Of a stretch of DNA of 64,000 nucleotides, positions 36,852 through 47,280 are shown piece after piece. The position numbers and the translations under genes are program-made. The DNA is from Leptospira interrogans serovar Manilae (GTDB taxonomy: Bacteria; Spirochaetota; Leptospiria; Leptospirales; Leptospiraceae), in contig CAMCZP010000005.1 of NCBI GenBank assembly GCA_945887855.1, positions 1-64,000 on the forward strand, written 5' to 3'. How positions within the stretch are numbered: the first letter of the stretch is position 1; each line of letters opens with the position of its first letter. Under the pieces are notes generated by a model. It saw only the letters and a list, made by a program, of their open reading frames with translations, made no database searches and was not told the DNA's origin.

Positions 36852-38465
36852 TTAAACCTTTACATCAAGAATTCTTGTATTTGTTATTTCCTGGAGAGTG
36901 GGTTCGTTTGTTTCACTCTCGCCATTTAAAGATGATGTTGAGGAGTTTGCATTTGGATCCCGATCCTTAGAAGAATCATCTCTGTTTGTGAAAGAAAGGG
37001 TTGAATCAGATCGTAAATCCACCTGTATTTCAAAAAGGTCTAAACCACCCGCTTTTAAATCAGCTTTAAGATTAGCTAAATCACCCAGGATCATCTGCCT
37101 TGTGGATTCATTTTCAACTGTAATTTTTCCTTCTAATCTATTGTTCTCTTCGCTGACAAACAATGTGACTTTTCCAAGGTCCTTGGGTTGAAGAGAAATT
37201 TCTGCTGTATTACGACCATTTTCTACAATATGAAATTTAGCAGCTTTTACTATTTCTTTAAAATTTTGGCTCAGTGAATCCTGTTTTTGAGCTGCTTTTA
37301 CTTCAGTCTTTTGCTCGGCAACTTTTTGTTTTTGCTCAAAAAGATTGGATGAGTTGGATGCTTTCTCGGAGGATTTTGGTTCTGAGGAAATCTCAAACTT
37401 TGGTTCGGGGGTACTTTCGGAATATTTTTGCCTAGGTAAATTAGTATCTACTCTCTTTAATTTATCCGTGATAGTAGTTTGTACTTCTTCTTTGGGTTGT
37501 CTGGAGAATTGAAAATTTTCTTTGGAAAAAGATTTATCAATGGAAGTTTTTTCACCAATCAATTTTTCTAACGGATCATTTGGCTTTTCAGATGCCTTTC
37601 CTTTGGGCTTAATTTTTTTGTCAGATTTATTTTGGGAATCTTCTGATTCAACCTGAAGTGATAAATGATTAGTTTTCATATTATCAAACATTTTATCATC
37701 TATTTTCTGAGTTTTTAATTGATTACCTCTGGATTCTTCAATCAATTGTTTTACACTCAAAATAGAGGATGATTCTGATTTCTGAGAATTATTTCCTCTG
37801 GAATCTTTGTTGTTATTTTCATTCGTTTGGTTTATTACTTTTTTTTCAGTATTTTCAAATGCAGACTTGAGTAGGTCATTTGATTCTTTTTTATCTATAT
37901 TTTTTTGGAAAATTTCCCTTGGTTTGTTTGGATTTTCAAGGTTTCCTTTTTTTAATTTTTCTTGAAAAATTTCTGAACTAGAACTATCTTTTTGAAATAC
38001 GGGTAGAAGGATAGATGAAATACTGAGTCCTCCAGAATTCATTTGGTTGTCAGACAAATTTTTTAATAACTTTTCCTCGGAAGGAAGCTCTGTTTTCAGT
38101 TGGGATCTTGGAGTTTTGGAAATTAATTCCTCGTGGGATTCAACTTCTTCCTCTATAGAAAAATCATTTCTGTCCTCTTCCAATGGATTTGTTTGTTCCT
38201 CTTTTTTGACGAAACTTTCCATATTCCCGTTGTTTGTTTCTTCTACATTCTCAGTTTTTGAGGAGTTGGAATTGTTTTCTTTAGTTGGAGGTTCCATTTC
38301 CTTTGGAGTTTCTATTCTATTGGATTCTTTTGATTCTTCCGAAGCTATCTGCAGTGCTATTGAAAATCCACTGGAATCAGAGGGTGAAGGGATTGAATTT
38401 TCCGATTTTTTATACTCAATATCTGGAAAAAATGCTAATTTGCTCAATTCGTTTGTATTTATCAT
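36852..38465 (-). CDS. fliK: Flagellar hook-length control protein FliK-like
   Basis: 537 aa. The first ~400 residues are low-complexity, Glu/Ser/Asn/Lys-rich, as expected of the molecular-ruler part. The C-terminal domain (~420-510) has [16 protein letters not shown] and [22 protein letters not shown], the FliK C-terminal signature that switches export from hook to filament. Located directly upstream of flgD and flgE, its functional partners. First gene of the minus-strand operon, divergent from flgB. Confidence 0.9.
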   Translation of the reverse strand: MINTNELSKLAFFPDIEYKKSENSIPSPSDSSGFSIALQIASEESKESNRIETPKEMEPPTKENNSNSSKTENVEETNNGNMESFVKKEEQTNPLEEDRNDFSIEEEVESHEELISKTPRSQLKTELPSEEKLLKNLSDNQMNSGGLSISSILLPVFQKDSSSSEIFQEKLKKGNLENPNKPREIFQKNIDKKESNDLLKSAFENTEKKVINQTNENNNKDSRGNNSQKSESSSILSVKQLIEESRGNQLKTQKIDDKMFDNMKTNHLSLQVESEDSQNKSDKKIKPKGKASEKPNDPLEKLIGEKTSIDKSFSKENFQFSRQPKEEVQTTITDKLKRVDTNLPRQKYSESTPEPKFEISSEPKSSEKASNSSNLFEQKQKVAEQKTEVKAAQKQDSLSQNFKEIVKAAKFHIVENGRNTAEISLQPKDLGKVTLFVSEENNRLEGKITVENESTRQMILGDLANLKADLKAGGLDLFEIQVDLRSDSTLSFTNRDDSSKDRDPNANSSTSSLNGESETNEPTLQEITNTRILDVKV

Positions 38466-38585
38466 AGAAACCCCTACTACAGTTTCGAAATTTGGACAAA
38501 TTACTTTAGCATTAATTTTAAACTAAAACATAAAAAAACTTATTAAGGATTTTTGAAACTTGCCGAAGTTGTTTCAGAGGTATTT

Positions 38586-39017
38586 ATGTTCGAAACATCC
38601 CACTTCATGAAAACACAAGATCTTTTGGAAAGAGGAATGAATTCTTCCTTGGTAAAAAGAAAGGTCATATCGGACAACATAGCCAACATAGACGTTCCAG
38701 GCTTCAAACGAAGCGAAGTAACTTTTGAGGAAAACTTAAAAAGAGCAATTGAGTCTGAAAAAACTGAAAAGCTCAAAACTGTTCCCACGAAAACCACAGA
38801 TGAAAGACACATCAATTTCTTTAACTCATCCAATTACAAAGATGTATCACCCTCAATTAAAACTGATTATTTGAGCAGAATGAGAGCTGATGGAAACAAT
38901 GTGGATATAGAAAAAGAAATCACGGAAGCTTCTCATAACCAAATGCATTACTTTATGATGGTAGAAAGACTCAACCATAATTTCCGCCAACTCAATTTGG
39001 TTTTAAAACAACAATAA
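38586..39017 (+). CDS. flgB: Flagellar rod protein FlgB
   Basis: 143 aa from ATG 38586, chosen because AGAGG lies 5 bases upstream; an in-frame TTG at 38553 would add 11 residues without a ribosome binding site. VKRKVISDNIANIDVPGFKRSEVTFEE is the rod-protein motif near the N-terminus. It forms the proximal rod through the periplasm. First in flgB-flgC-fliE. Confidence 0.95.
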   Translation: MFETSHFMKTQDLLERGMNSSLVKRKVISDNIANIDVPGFKRSEVTFEENLKRAIESEKTEKLKTVPTKTTDERHINFFNSSNYKDVSPSIKTDYLSRMRADGNNVDIEKEITEASHNQMHYFMMVERLNHNFRQLNLVLKQQ

Positions 39018-39034
39018 TATAAGGGGTTAATTCT

Positions 39035-39496
39035 ATGGGTATTTTTTCTTCTATAAACGTTTCAGCTACAGGGCTTTCCTCACAACGCTTACGAATGGAT
39101 GTTATTTCAAATAACATTGCAAATTCTACAACCACCCGTAATACAAATGGTGATGGACCATTTCGAAGAGATAGAGTTATCATGACTCCAATCAACCTTA
39201 GAACCAGATGGAATAGTCCGGCTTATCCATTCGGACTCAGAACGGACGAAGGTCAGGGAGTTAAGGTTATGAAAATTGAAAAGGATATGAGCCCTCTTAG
39301 ATTGGTTTATGATCCAAGTCATCCAGATTCTATAAAAGTAGGTGAGAAGAAAGGATATGTGGAATTTCCGAACATCAATATAGTGACAGAGATGACAGAT
39401 ATGATCTCAGCTTCAAGGTCCTATGAAGCAAATGTGCAATTGATCAATGGTAGCAAAGCTATGTTTAACAAAGCAATGGAAATAGGTAGGGCATAA
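39035..39496 (+). CDS. flgC: Flagellar rod protein FlgC
   Basis: 153 aa. INVSATGLSSQRLRMDVISNNIANSTT at the N-terminus and MTDMISASRSYEANVQLINGSKAM at the C-terminus are the two rod helices. AAGGGG precedes the ATG. 17 bases after flgB, 2 before fliE. Confidence 0.97.
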   Translation: MGIFSSINVSATGLSSQRLRMDVISNNIANSTTTRNTNGDGPFRRDRVIMTPINLRTRWNSPAYPFGLRTDEGQGVKVMKIEKDMSPLRLVYDPSHPDSIKVGEKKGYVEFPNINIVTEMTDMISASRSYEANVQLINGSKAMFNKAMEIGRA

Positions 39497-39498
39497 GT

Positions 39499-39852
39499 AT
39501 GAATCTAAGTTCAATCAATAGTTCTATATCACAGTATTCATCTACTCCAAAAGGGAATCAGATAGGAGTCAATACAACAGATCCTTTGCATTTTGGAAAT
39601 ACCCCAAGCATTGGCAAAACCGATGATATTTCGGAAAGCTTTTCTGAAGTTTTAAAAAAATCATTAGAAAAAGTAAATGATACCCAGGTTACTGCGGATG
39701 ATTTGACTCAAAAAATGATTTATAATCCCAACAGTGTGGAAGCTCATGAAGTGATGATAGCCTCTGAAAAAGCTAGAATATCACTAACATTCACAAAAAC
39801 AGTTGTGGATGGTATCATTCGTGCATATAGAGATCTAACTAATTTAAGATAA
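39499..39852 (+). CDS. fliE: Flagellar hook-basal body complex protein FliE
   Basis: 117 aa. The helical C-terminal half (SFSEVLKKSLEKVNDTQ, NPNSVEAHEVMIASEKARISLTFTKTVVDGIIRAYRDL) is typical of FliE, which joins the MS ring to the rod. Last of the trio; the usual next genes (fliF, fliG) are absent. A 119-base gap follows with no clear terminator. Confidence 0.96.
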   Translation: MNLSSINSSISQYSSTPKGNQIGVNTTDPLHFGNTPSIGKTDDISESFSEVLKKSLEKVNDTQVTADDLTQKMIYNPNSVEAHEVMIASEKARISLTFTKTVVDGIIRAYRDLTNLR

Positions 39853-39971
39853 TAATAAGAATCTGCATGACACCGTAACAAATAATTCTATTTTGCACTT
39901 ATGCTGCAAAGTATTTTATTCTATAAAACTTACAACTCATGTAATGAAGATTTCTGGTCTAAATTTTCTAT

Positions 39972-41108
39972 ATGAAACTTCTTACATGGTACTACTTTCT
40001 TATCTTTGGTTTTTTATTACACACTTCCTGTAAAATTAACTCTTCCAAACAACAATCTATTGATGCTCATTATAAATTATCAGTTTATGTGGGTGTAAAC
40101 AATGTAAAAATCTGCCTACATTCAATACAAAATTTACAAACCCCTGACCAAAAAAATTGTTCTGATTCCTATCAAAACCAAACTCCCTGCATGCTACACC
40201 CTACAGAAGTTCCTTTTTTTTCAATGCCACCCAAAGAAGCTGCAGATATAATTTTTAAAGGTATCTCAGAACTACAGATCAAAAACCCTAAAATTGCAAG
40301 GATATTAGAAAAAATTATAATATTTAATATTGATTACAAGGACATAAAAACAAAAGAAGTCCTAAACAAATTTGAAAAAGATCTAGAGTCTATCTTAAAA
40401 AATAATAAAATTTATGGAATTGTAAAGCGGTTAGATACAGATGAAACATCAAATTTATTGTTAGAAAGTGCTTTGTACGACTACCCTATCTTAGATAATA
40501 ATTTCTATTATCTATTTACAGGAGATAATTTATTTCATCTACTTCAATTTAAAAATAAAACAATAGTTAGTAATGTAAATGATAATTTAGGTTATGATAT
40601 TTTATTTGAGAGAGGAGAAAATTATAGAAAAGAGTTCTTTTCCTGTAGACAAATCATTTCAAACTCCCTAGATACATTAAATAGTGGATGGGAAAATTTT
40701 GAAGATTGTAAGTTATACATACAAAATAGATTTTTAGAATCTAAAATAAAACCATTTTTTGAAAAAAATACACCTGAGACTAATAATAGTCTTTATGCAA
40801 TTGGCGGGATTTGGACAGATACTGGAAAATATTATTTAAAACCAATTTTAACAAGAAAAGAAATCAAGGAATCTATTAGGAAAAGTTGTAAATTTACAAC
40901 AGTAGAACTTTTAAATAAAAATTACAATAAAAATACTTCTTATAAACTTTGTTATAATTTGTCTTACATTGATACAATTTTAGAATTACTAAAAATGGAT
41001 TCCGTTAAAATTCTTCCTGAATCCAACATATCTTCTTCTGGGGCAATTTTTTCAGGATTTTTTCCTGAATGTGGTTCTGTAAACAAACAGTTACCTAAAA
41101 AGAAATAA
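39972..41108 (+). CDS. Putative lipoprotein of unknown function
   Basis: 378 aa with a hydrophobic signal ending in LLHTSC; Cys20 would be the lipidated residue, with a relaxed spirochaete-type lipobox. The mature part is Asn/Lys-rich with about eight cysteines (for example NVKICLH, KNCSDSY, KLCYNLSY), suggesting disulfides outside the cytoplasm. No family recognised. Its stop overlaps the rsmH start, so it may be co-transcribed with the division cluster. Confidence 0.65.
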   Translation: MKLLTWYYFLIFGFLLHTSCKINSSKQQSIDAHYKLSVYVGVNNVKICLHSIQNLQTPDQKNCSDSYQNQTPCMLHPTEVPFFSMPPKEAADIIFKGISELQIKNPKIARILEKIIIFNIDYKDIKTKEVLNKFEKDLESILKNNKIYGIVKRLDTDETSNLLLESALYDYPILDNNFYYLFTGDNLFHLLQFKNKTIVSNVNDNLGYDILFERGENYRKEFFSCRQIISNSLDTLNSGWENFEDCKLYIQNRFLESKIKPFFEKNTPETNNSLYAIGGIWTDTGKYYLKPILTRKEIKESIRKSCKFTTVELLNKNYNKNTSYKLCYNLSYIDTILELLKMDSVKILPESNISSSGAIFSGFFPECGSVNKQLPKKK

Positions 41109-42025
41109 TGAACGAAATTGATCCAATCCATATTCCTATTTTAAAAGATGAAATCATTACTTTTTTTAAAGATACATCACAAACATATTTTCTAGATGGA
41201 ACTGCAGGTGAAGGAGGACATTCAAGAGCCATACTAGAAACATTTCAAAACTCAAAATTAGTAACACTCGATAGAGATCCCGTAATGCTTGAAAGAGCAC
41301 TCTCTCGAAATAATTCCTTTGGAGATAGAGTCATTGGACTCAATGTAAATTTTTCTGAGTTTACTAAAACATCTGTCCCACTAGAATTCCAAAATGGATT
41401 TGATTGTATTTTATTAGATTTTGGTATATCTATGTATCATTTGAAAAAATCGGGGAGAGGTTTTAGTTTTATGGGAGAAGAATTTCTAGATATGCGACTG
41501 TCTCCAGACTCTGATAAAACTGCACAAGATATACTAAATTATTATAAAGAAGAAAAGCTTTTAAAATTATTTTTGGAGTATGGTGAAGAAAACTGGTCAA
41601 AGAAAATTGTTGAAGGCATTGTTACAAAACGTAGAAAGCATCCATTTACAACTACCAAAGAATTAGCATCTTTAATTGAAGCAATTATCCCAAGAAAATT
41701 CTGGCCTCCCAAGGCTCATCCCGCATTTCGAATTTTCCAGGCGCTTCGAATTGAGGTAAATGATGAACTCACCCACATTGAAAAAGGCTTGGTAAACCTT
41801 GTTCCACTATTGAAAGAAAATGGAATAATTTGTTGTATTTCTTTTCACTCTTTGGAAGATAGGATTGTCAAGACTGTTTTTAAACAACTTGGAATAAATA
41901 AAGAGCTGGAAATACTCACAAAAAAACCTATCCTTCCATCGGAAATAGAGATTTTAAATAACCCAGCCGCAAGATCTGCAAAACTGAGAGTTGCCAGGAA
42001 AACTACAGTAGAAGGGCTCAAATGA
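41108..42025 (+). CDS. rsmH: 16S rRNA (cytosine-1402-N4)-methyltransferase
   Basis: 305 aa. FLDGTAGEGGHSRAIL is the SAM motif, LLDFGISMYHL the catalytic-domain motif (usual DLGxSS is replaced by DFGIS), and FQALRIEVNDEL and FHSLEDRIVK are family signatures. Methylates C1402 of 16S rRNA. First of the classical mraW-ftsL-murE order; no mraZ upstream. Confidence 0.96.
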   Translation: MNEIDPIHIPILKDEIITFFKDTSQTYFLDGTAGEGGHSRAILETFQNSKLVTLDRDPVMLERALSRNNSFGDRVIGLNVNFSEFTKTSVPLEFQNGFDCILLDFGISMYHLKKSGRGFSFMGEEFLDMRLSPDSDKTAQDILNYYKEEKLLKLFLEYGEENWSKKIVEGIVTKRRKHPFTTTKELASLIEAIIPRKFWPPKAHPAFRIFQALRIEVNDELTHIEKGLVNLVPLLKENGIICCISFHSLEDRIVKTVFKQLGINKELEILTKKPILPSEIEILNNPAARSAKLRVARKTTVEGLK

Positions 42026-42330
42026 GAGAAACTACAAAAACTATTGGGAAAGCTTTGTTTACCATTTCAATTCCCTTTTTAGTTGTCTATTTTTTAGTTT
42101 GGCAGAGTATTTCTTTTGCAAATTTAAATAGAGAAGTAAAAAAACTTTCTCAAAAAAGAGAAGAATTATTCAAAAAAAATCACGATTTAAAATCCAGAAT
42201 AGCAAGCTCCACAAGTATAGAAAGAATTGATACATTGTATAAGAAAAACAATAAGAATTCTACCATTTACCCTGGAAATAAAATAGTTACACTCACACTG
42301 CCTAAAGAAAAATCCATAAAAGAAAAATAA
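42022..42330 (+). CDS. ftsL: FtsL-like division protein
   Basis: 102 aa: short cytosolic N-terminus, one membrane helix (about 12-33), then a coiled coil (LNREVKKLSQKREELFKKNHDLKSRI) and a short basic tail. Sequence conservation in FtsL is low; the call rests on topology, size and position between rsmH and murE. It would partner with FtsB/FtsQ at the septum. Overlaps rsmH by 4 bases. Confidence 0.8.
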   Translation: MRETTKTIGKALFTISIPFLVVYFLVWQSISFANLNREVKKLSQKREELFKKNHDLKSRIASSTSIERIDTLYKKNNKNSTIYPGNKIVTLTLPKEKSIKEK

Positions 42331-42363
42331 ACCTTTACCAAATTATATTCAAACCTGCACACC

Positions 42364-43881
42364 ATGGAAGCAAAAGATATATTAAAAAAATTTCCTAATT
42401 TATTATTAAAAAAAGGAAACGAAACTTTACAAATAAACTATATCCAATCTGATTCTAGAAAATTAGAAAAAAACGATATATATTGTTTGTATGACGAACA
42501 CGTATTACAAGCCAATGATTATATAAAAAAAGCTTTAGAATTGCATTGTAAATTTCTATTTTTAAGTTCTCATGCTTATCAATCATTAGAATCAAAAATA
42601 AATTTGGTTGAATTTGAATTGATAATTCTTTCAAAAGAAAATATTTCAAATTTGCATGGTGAGATAGCATCTTTTCTTTTAGGAGATCCCTCCCATAAAT
42701 TAAATTTGATAGCAGTTACCGGGACAAATGGTAAGACAACGATCACATCAGTACTCTATGAACTTTTTTGCAAACTCAATCATAAAGCAGGATTGATAGG
42801 TACTATCCAAATAAAGTTTGGTTCAAAATCTTATGAAACAGGATATACCACACCTGATCCATCTACTCTACAAAAAGTACTACAGGAAATGGTAAATGAT
42901 AGTATAGAATATGTATTCATTGAAGCAAGTTCCCATGGCTTAAAACTTGGTAGAATGAATGGATGTAATTTAAAAGCGGCACTTTTCTCTAATTTAACTC
43001 CAGATCATTTAGATTTCCATCCTAACATGGATGATTATTTAAGAAGTAAATTTAATCTTTTTAGATTACTGGATAAGTCCATTCACAAAGATAGAGTTTC
43101 AATTCTATCAATTGATTCACCAGGTAGCAAAGATATGTATGATCTAATTGAAACTTTAAATCCCGGTTTTAAGGTTTGTACTTTTGGATCAAATGGAACT
43201 TATATAGGATCTAATTTAAAACTATCATTGGAAAAAACTACATTTAACATTACAAAAAATAATGATGTAGTACATATTTCTACTAACCTCCTTGGAAATT
43301 ATAATTATTTGAATATTGGATTGGTATTTTCCATTACCTGTGAACTTTTAAATTATTCTATGGAAAAAATCGCGGATACTCTCAGTACGATCCTTCCTGT
43401 AAATGGTAGATTTGAATTGGTTTATCCCAAAACAAAAGATAGGGTTGGAATAGTGGACTATGCTCATTCCCCTGATGCCCTCGAAAATATTCTCCTGAGC
43501 ATTAGAGAAATTCCACACGAAAAAATCATCATTGTTTTTGGCTGCGGGGGGGATAGGGACACTAAAAAAAGATCCGTCATGGGTGAAATAGCTTGTAAAT
43601 ACTCTGACTATGTAATCATAACATCTGATAATCCCAGAACAGAAAATCCTAATTCAATTCTTAAAGACATTGAAAAGGAAATCGTAGGTGTTTATACTAA
43701 CTATACCCTAGAGATTGACAGAAGGGCTGCCATAAAAATGGGAGTCAGAATGCTTCCTAAAAATGGTTTTTTATTGATTGCAGGCAAAGGTCATGAAAAC
43801 TATCAAATTATCGGAACTAAGAAATTTCCCTTCAGTGACAGAGAAGAGCTTGAAAATGCATTTTTGGGTGAAATGAAATAG
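42364..43881 (+). CDS. murE: UDP-MurNAc-tripeptide synthetase MurE (meso-DAP type)
   Basis: 505 aa Mur ligase. GTNGKTTITS is the P-loop, YVFIEASSHGLKLGR the central motif, and TSDNPRTENP carries the DNPR motif specifying meso-diaminopimelate. It adds DAP to UDP-MurNAc-L-Ala-D-Glu. The position is classical, but ftsI, which usually separates ftsL and murE, is missing. Confidence 0.97.
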   Translation: MEAKDILKKFPNLLLKKGNETLQINYIQSDSRKLEKNDIYCLYDEHVLQANDYIKKALELHCKFLFLSSHAYQSLESKINLVEFELIILSKENISNLHGEIASFLLGDPSHKLNLIAVTGTNGKTTITSVLYELFCKLNHKAGLIGTIQIKFGSKSYETGYTTPDPSTLQKVLQEMVNDSIEYVFIEASSHGLKLGRMNGCNLKAALFSNLTPDHLDFHPNMDDYLRSKFNLFRLLDKSIHKDRVSILSIDSPGSKDMYDLIETLNPGFKVCTFGSNGTYIGSNLKLSLEKTTFNITKNNDVVHISTNLLGNYNYLNIGLVFSITCELLNYSMEKIADTLSTILPVNGRFELVYPKTKDRVGIVDYAHSPDALENILLSIREIPHEKIIIVFGCGGDRDTKKRSVMGEIACKYSDYVIITSDNPRTENPNSILKDIEKEIVGVYTNYTLEIDRRAAIKMGVRMLPKNGFLLIAGKGHENYQIIGTKKFPFSDREELENAFLGEMK

Positions 43882-43929
43882 TTTTAAATTATTATGGAAT
43901 TATTCTAAAAAAATATCAGGCAATAACAC

Positions 43930-45042
43930 ATGTTTCAATTACTCCATGACTATTATGTTGATGACCCGGGTTGGATTCGTATATTTAATTATGTAACATT
44001 TAGAGCTCTCATGGCAGGGCTCACTTCCATGTTCTTAAGTTTTTACTTTGGAAATTCCATCATTGATTATCTTTACAAACTGAAATTCAAAGAAACGGTC
44101 CGCACGGATGGTCCAAAGTCACACGAGCTCAAATCGGGTACCCCCACTATGGGAGGGCTTATGATTATATCTTCCTTGTTGCTTTCTGTGTTACTATGGG
44201 GAAATTTAAAAAATGAAAATCTTTTGCTTCTGTGCTTATGTGCACTTTCTTTTTCTATTTTAGGTTTTCGAGATGACTATGAAAAAGCAATTTTAAGAAT
44301 CAAAGGTGGTATGAAGAGTAGAACAAAATTTTCTATAACCGTTCTATTGGGAATCTTACTTACAGTCCTTTATTTTTATTATACTGGGACTGTACCTGGC
44401 AAAGAAAATAGAGGGATACAATTTGGATTGACCGATTTATTCATACCATTCATAAAAGGTCCCATACTGGATCTAGGGGTATTTATGATACCTTTTTCCA
44501 TATTTGTATTGATTGGAAGTTCTCATGCAGTCAATCTCACAGATGGCTTGGATGGACTGGCTGCTGGGACAGTGGCAATTGCTACCTCTACTTTTGGAAT
44601 CATTGCCTATGTATCCGGAACTCCAATAGCAGCAAATTATTTAAATATACCATACTTACCAGGTGCACACGAATACTCTGTTTTTCTCTCAGCCCTAACA
44701 GGTGCATTGTTAGGATTTCTATGGTTCAATGCTCATCCGGCACAAGTATTCATGGGTGATACGGGCTCATTATTTTTGGGAGCTACACTTGGAATGGTTG
44801 CAATTATGTTAAAAAAAGAATTAAGCCTTCCTATCCTGGGAGGTATCTTTGTTCTAGAAGCTGTCAGTGTTATTTTACAGGTAGGATCATTTAGACTCAG
44901 AGCAAAAAGAATTTTTAAAATGGCTCCCCTACACCACCATTTTGAATTGGATGGATTAAAAGAAACAAAAATTGTACTACGATTTTATATTGTGGGGATA
45001 ATATTAGCATTGATTACTCTATCAACATTAAAAATCCAATGA
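43930..45042 (+). CDS. mraY: Phospho-MurNAc-pentapeptide transferase
   Basis: 370 aa, ten predicted membrane helices. [19 protein letters not shown] (catalytic Asp pair), [10 protein letters not shown] and [10 protein letters not shown] (HHH motif) are intact. Makes lipid I at the inner membrane. Overlaps ftsW by 4 bases. murF, normally just upstream, is absent. Confidence 0.98.
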   Translation: MFQLLHDYYVDDPGWIRIFNYVTFRALMAGLTSMFLSFYFGNSIIDYLYKLKFKETVRTDGPKSHELKSGTPTMGGLMIISSLLLSVLLWGNLKNENLLLLCLCALSFSILGFRDDYEKAILRIKGGMKSRTKFSITVLLGILLTVLYFYYTGTVPGKENRGIQFGLTDLFIPFIKGPILDLGVFMIPFSIFVLIGSSHAVNLTDGLDGLAAGTVAIATSTFGIIAYVSGTPIAANYLNIPYLPGAHEYSVFLSALTGALLGFLWFNAHPAQVFMGDTGSLFLGATLGMVAIMLKKELSLPILGGIFVLEAVSVILQVGSFRLRAKRIFKMAPLHHHFELDGLKETKIVLRFYIVGIILALITLSTLKIQ

Positions 45043-46193
45043 GAACTAAAAATGTAAGTAATCAAGGTTTTTTTTCATTTGGTGGTGGTACAATAGATTT
45101 ACCCGCTCTGTACTCCATTTTAATCTTACAATTCATTGGACTTGCAATTCTTTTTTCAGCCTCTACTGTGACTTCACTTAGGGAATTCAATGATCCCTAC
45201 TTTTTATTAAAAAAACAAAGCTTATGGGCACTTATTTCCTTTATAGCATTTTTTATCTTTTTAAATTTATCTTATGAAAACTTAAAAAGATTTTCCTTAT
45301 TATCTATTATTTTTTCTATATTTTTATTAATTTTAGTATTTGTACCCGGACTTGGTAGATCTGTTGATACACACTATGGTAGAAATTTTAGTCGTTGGGT
45401 AAATTTGGGTTTTATTCAGTTCCAACCTTCAGAGTTTGCAAAGATATCTATTATACTATATGTATCACATATATTGGTTAAATATAGATCCGGAGAAGAA
45501 AATACATTAAAATTTTTTGTGCCTCCCGCAGTTTTAATAGGAGTTGTGATCATTTTAATTTTTTTAGAGCCGGCATATAGTACCTCAGTTGAGATTATTT
45601 TGTTAATTGGTATACTTTTTTTTTTGGATGGTTTCCCAATAGGAAAATTATTTATTTTTATAATGGCAATCACACCTTTATTACTGATGTTAGTTGTATT
45701 TGTTGGTTACAGAAAGAAAAGAATAGATGTATGGTTAAATCCATATAATTATAGGTTTGATGAAGGCCATCAATCTGTTTCCTCTTTTCGATCTTTTATG
45801 GAAGGGGGCATTTTTGGAAATCCTCTTTCTACAGGATACTCACACAGATACTTAACTTATAGTCATACGGATTTTGTTCTTGCTACATTCGTAGAAGACT
45901 ATGGTTTTATAGGTTTTATTTTATTATCTGGACTCTTTTTTTTCCTATTATTTCGCTTTACAATTCTACTGAAAAAAGTTACAGATCCTTTTGGTTTTTT
46001 ATTAGGAGCCGGACTATTGAGTGTTCTTTCCGTTCAAATAATTGTAAATATGTATGTAGTAACAGGAATTTTCCCCATTACAGGTATTAGTTTACCATTT
46101 CTTAGCTATGGAGGGTCTTCTTTATTGACTGTTCTGATTTCACTAGGAATATTGTTAAATATTACAAGAACGGAGAATTTAAGTGACTCATAA
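45039..46193 (+). CDS. ftsW: Septal peptidoglycan polymerase FtsW
   Basis: 384 aa SEDS protein, about ten helices. [25 protein letters not shown] contains the conserved QPSE region and [15 protein letters not shown] the C-terminal SEDS signature. Polymerises lipid II together with a class b PBP; its usual partner FtsI is not in the window. FtsW is preferred over RodA because it lies between mraY and murG. Confidence 0.95.
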   Translation: MRTKNVSNQGFFSFGGGTIDLPALYSILILQFIGLAILFSASTVTSLREFNDPYFLLKKQSLWALISFIAFFIFLNLSYENLKRFSLLSIIFSIFLLILVFVPGLGRSVDTHYGRNFSRWVNLGFIQFQPSEFAKISIILYVSHILVKYRSGEENTLKFFVPPAVLIGVVIILIFLEPAYSTSVEIILLIGILFFLDGFPIGKLFIFIMAITPLLLMLVVFVGYRKKRIDVWLNPYNYRFDEGHQSVSSFRSFMEGGIFGNPLSTGYSHRYLTYSHTDFVLATFVEDYGFIGFILLSGLFFFLLFRFTILLKKVTDPFGFLLGAGLLSVLSVQIIVNMYVVTGIFPITGISLPFLSYGGSSLLTVLISLGILLNITRTENLSDS

Positions 46194-47280
46194 TGTCGTA
46201 ATAGCAGCAGGAGGTACAGGTGGTCATATATCTCCAGGAATAGCTCTAGCTGAATATTTACATTTAAATAAAGAAAATTATAATATTCAATCAATATATA
46301 TACATTCTTTAGTAAGAAATAAAGATAATCCTGATCTTATTGATTCCCCAGTCCCTATAATATGGCATGATATACCTCAATTTAATATAAAATCTATTTT
46401 TATTTTTTATAAATATATTTATTATTTTTTTTCAACTTTTATAAAATTTAATAATTATAAAATAGATTATGTGATTGCGATGGGAGGGTATTCTTGTATT
46501 CCTTCTCTTCTCTATGCAATACTTTTTAGAAAAAAAATCTATTTATGTGAACAAAATAGAATCATAGGAAAAGTGATAAGATCATTCAATACTTATGCTG
46601 ATAAAATAGCATTTAGCTTTCCTCCAGTAAAATACAATAAGTCGCCTAAAACAGAAATTTGTATTTCTGGTAATCCCCTTCGTTCAAAAATTTATCCCGT
46701 AAACAAAGATATTTTCATAAAAAATAAAAATCTCTCAAAAAAAGATAAAATAAATGCTCTCGTTATGGGAGGAAGTCAGGGCGCAAGGCAAATTAATAAT
46801 ATACTCTTATCCATAATGGATAATCCTGAAATTATAAAAAATTTTAATTTCCGACTTTTATCTGGTACAAATTTATACGATGAGACAAAAGAAAAAACAA
46901 AAAATCCTGTAGATATTATCTCTTACTCCCAGGATATGAAAACACATTATGAATGGGCAAATTTGGTAATAGCCCGTGCGGGTGCAGGAGTAATTTCAGA
47001 ATGCATACTACATGCCTTACCAGTAATTTTAATCCCCTATCCATACGCAGCTGATAATCACCAGGCTGAAAATGCTAAATTTTGTGAAGATAATTATGGA
47101 TTTAAAGTTTTATACCAAAAAGATGAAGACAATACAGAAATTATTAAAATTCTTTTAGCATTCATTTTAGACAAAAATAAACTCAGTGAACTTTCTATGA
47201 GATCATTAGAGGGTGCACGTCCAAATGCCACAAAAGATACGGTAGATTTTTTCTTTGGAAATACGAATTCAAAATTATAA
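46183..47280 (+). CDS. murG: UDP-GlcNAc transferase MurG
   Basis: 365 aa; GTG start supported by GGAG 7 bases upstream inside ftsW (11-base overlap). AAGGTGGHISPG is the N-terminal glycine loop, GGSQGARQIN the second, and RAGAGVISECILHALPVILIPYPYAADNHQ the UDP-GlcNAc site. Converts lipid I to lipid II on the inner leaflet. Codon use is especially AT-rich. Confidence 0.97.
   Translation: MTHNVVIAAGGTGGHISPGIALAEYLHLNKENYNIQSIYIHSLVRNKDNPDLIDSPVPIIWHDIPQFNIKSIFIFYKYIYYFFSTFIKFNNYKIDYVIAMGGYSCIPSLLYAILFRKKIYLCEQNRIIGKVIRSFNTYADKIAFSFPPVKYNKSPKTEICISGNPLRSKIYPVNKDIFIKNKNLSKKDKINALVMGGSQGARQINNILLSIMDNPEIIKNFNFRLLSGTNLYDETKEKTKNPVDIISYSQDMKTHYEWANLVIARAGAGVISECILHALPVILIPYPYAADNHQAENAKFCEDNYGFKVLYQKDEDNTEIIKILLAFILDKNKLSELSMRSLEGARPNATKDTVDFFFGNTNSKL

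Noticed and set aside
38047..38526. 159-codon plus-strand ORF
   Set aside because: Antisense shadow of the low-complexity fliK N-terminal region.
38544..38569. TAAG-N14-GCCGAAGT upstream of flgB, resembling the sigma-28 consensus TAAA-N15-GCCGATAA
   Set aside because: Two mismatches and a one-base-short spacer; a start from it would leave a leader of only about 10 bases before ATG 38586. Too weak to list.
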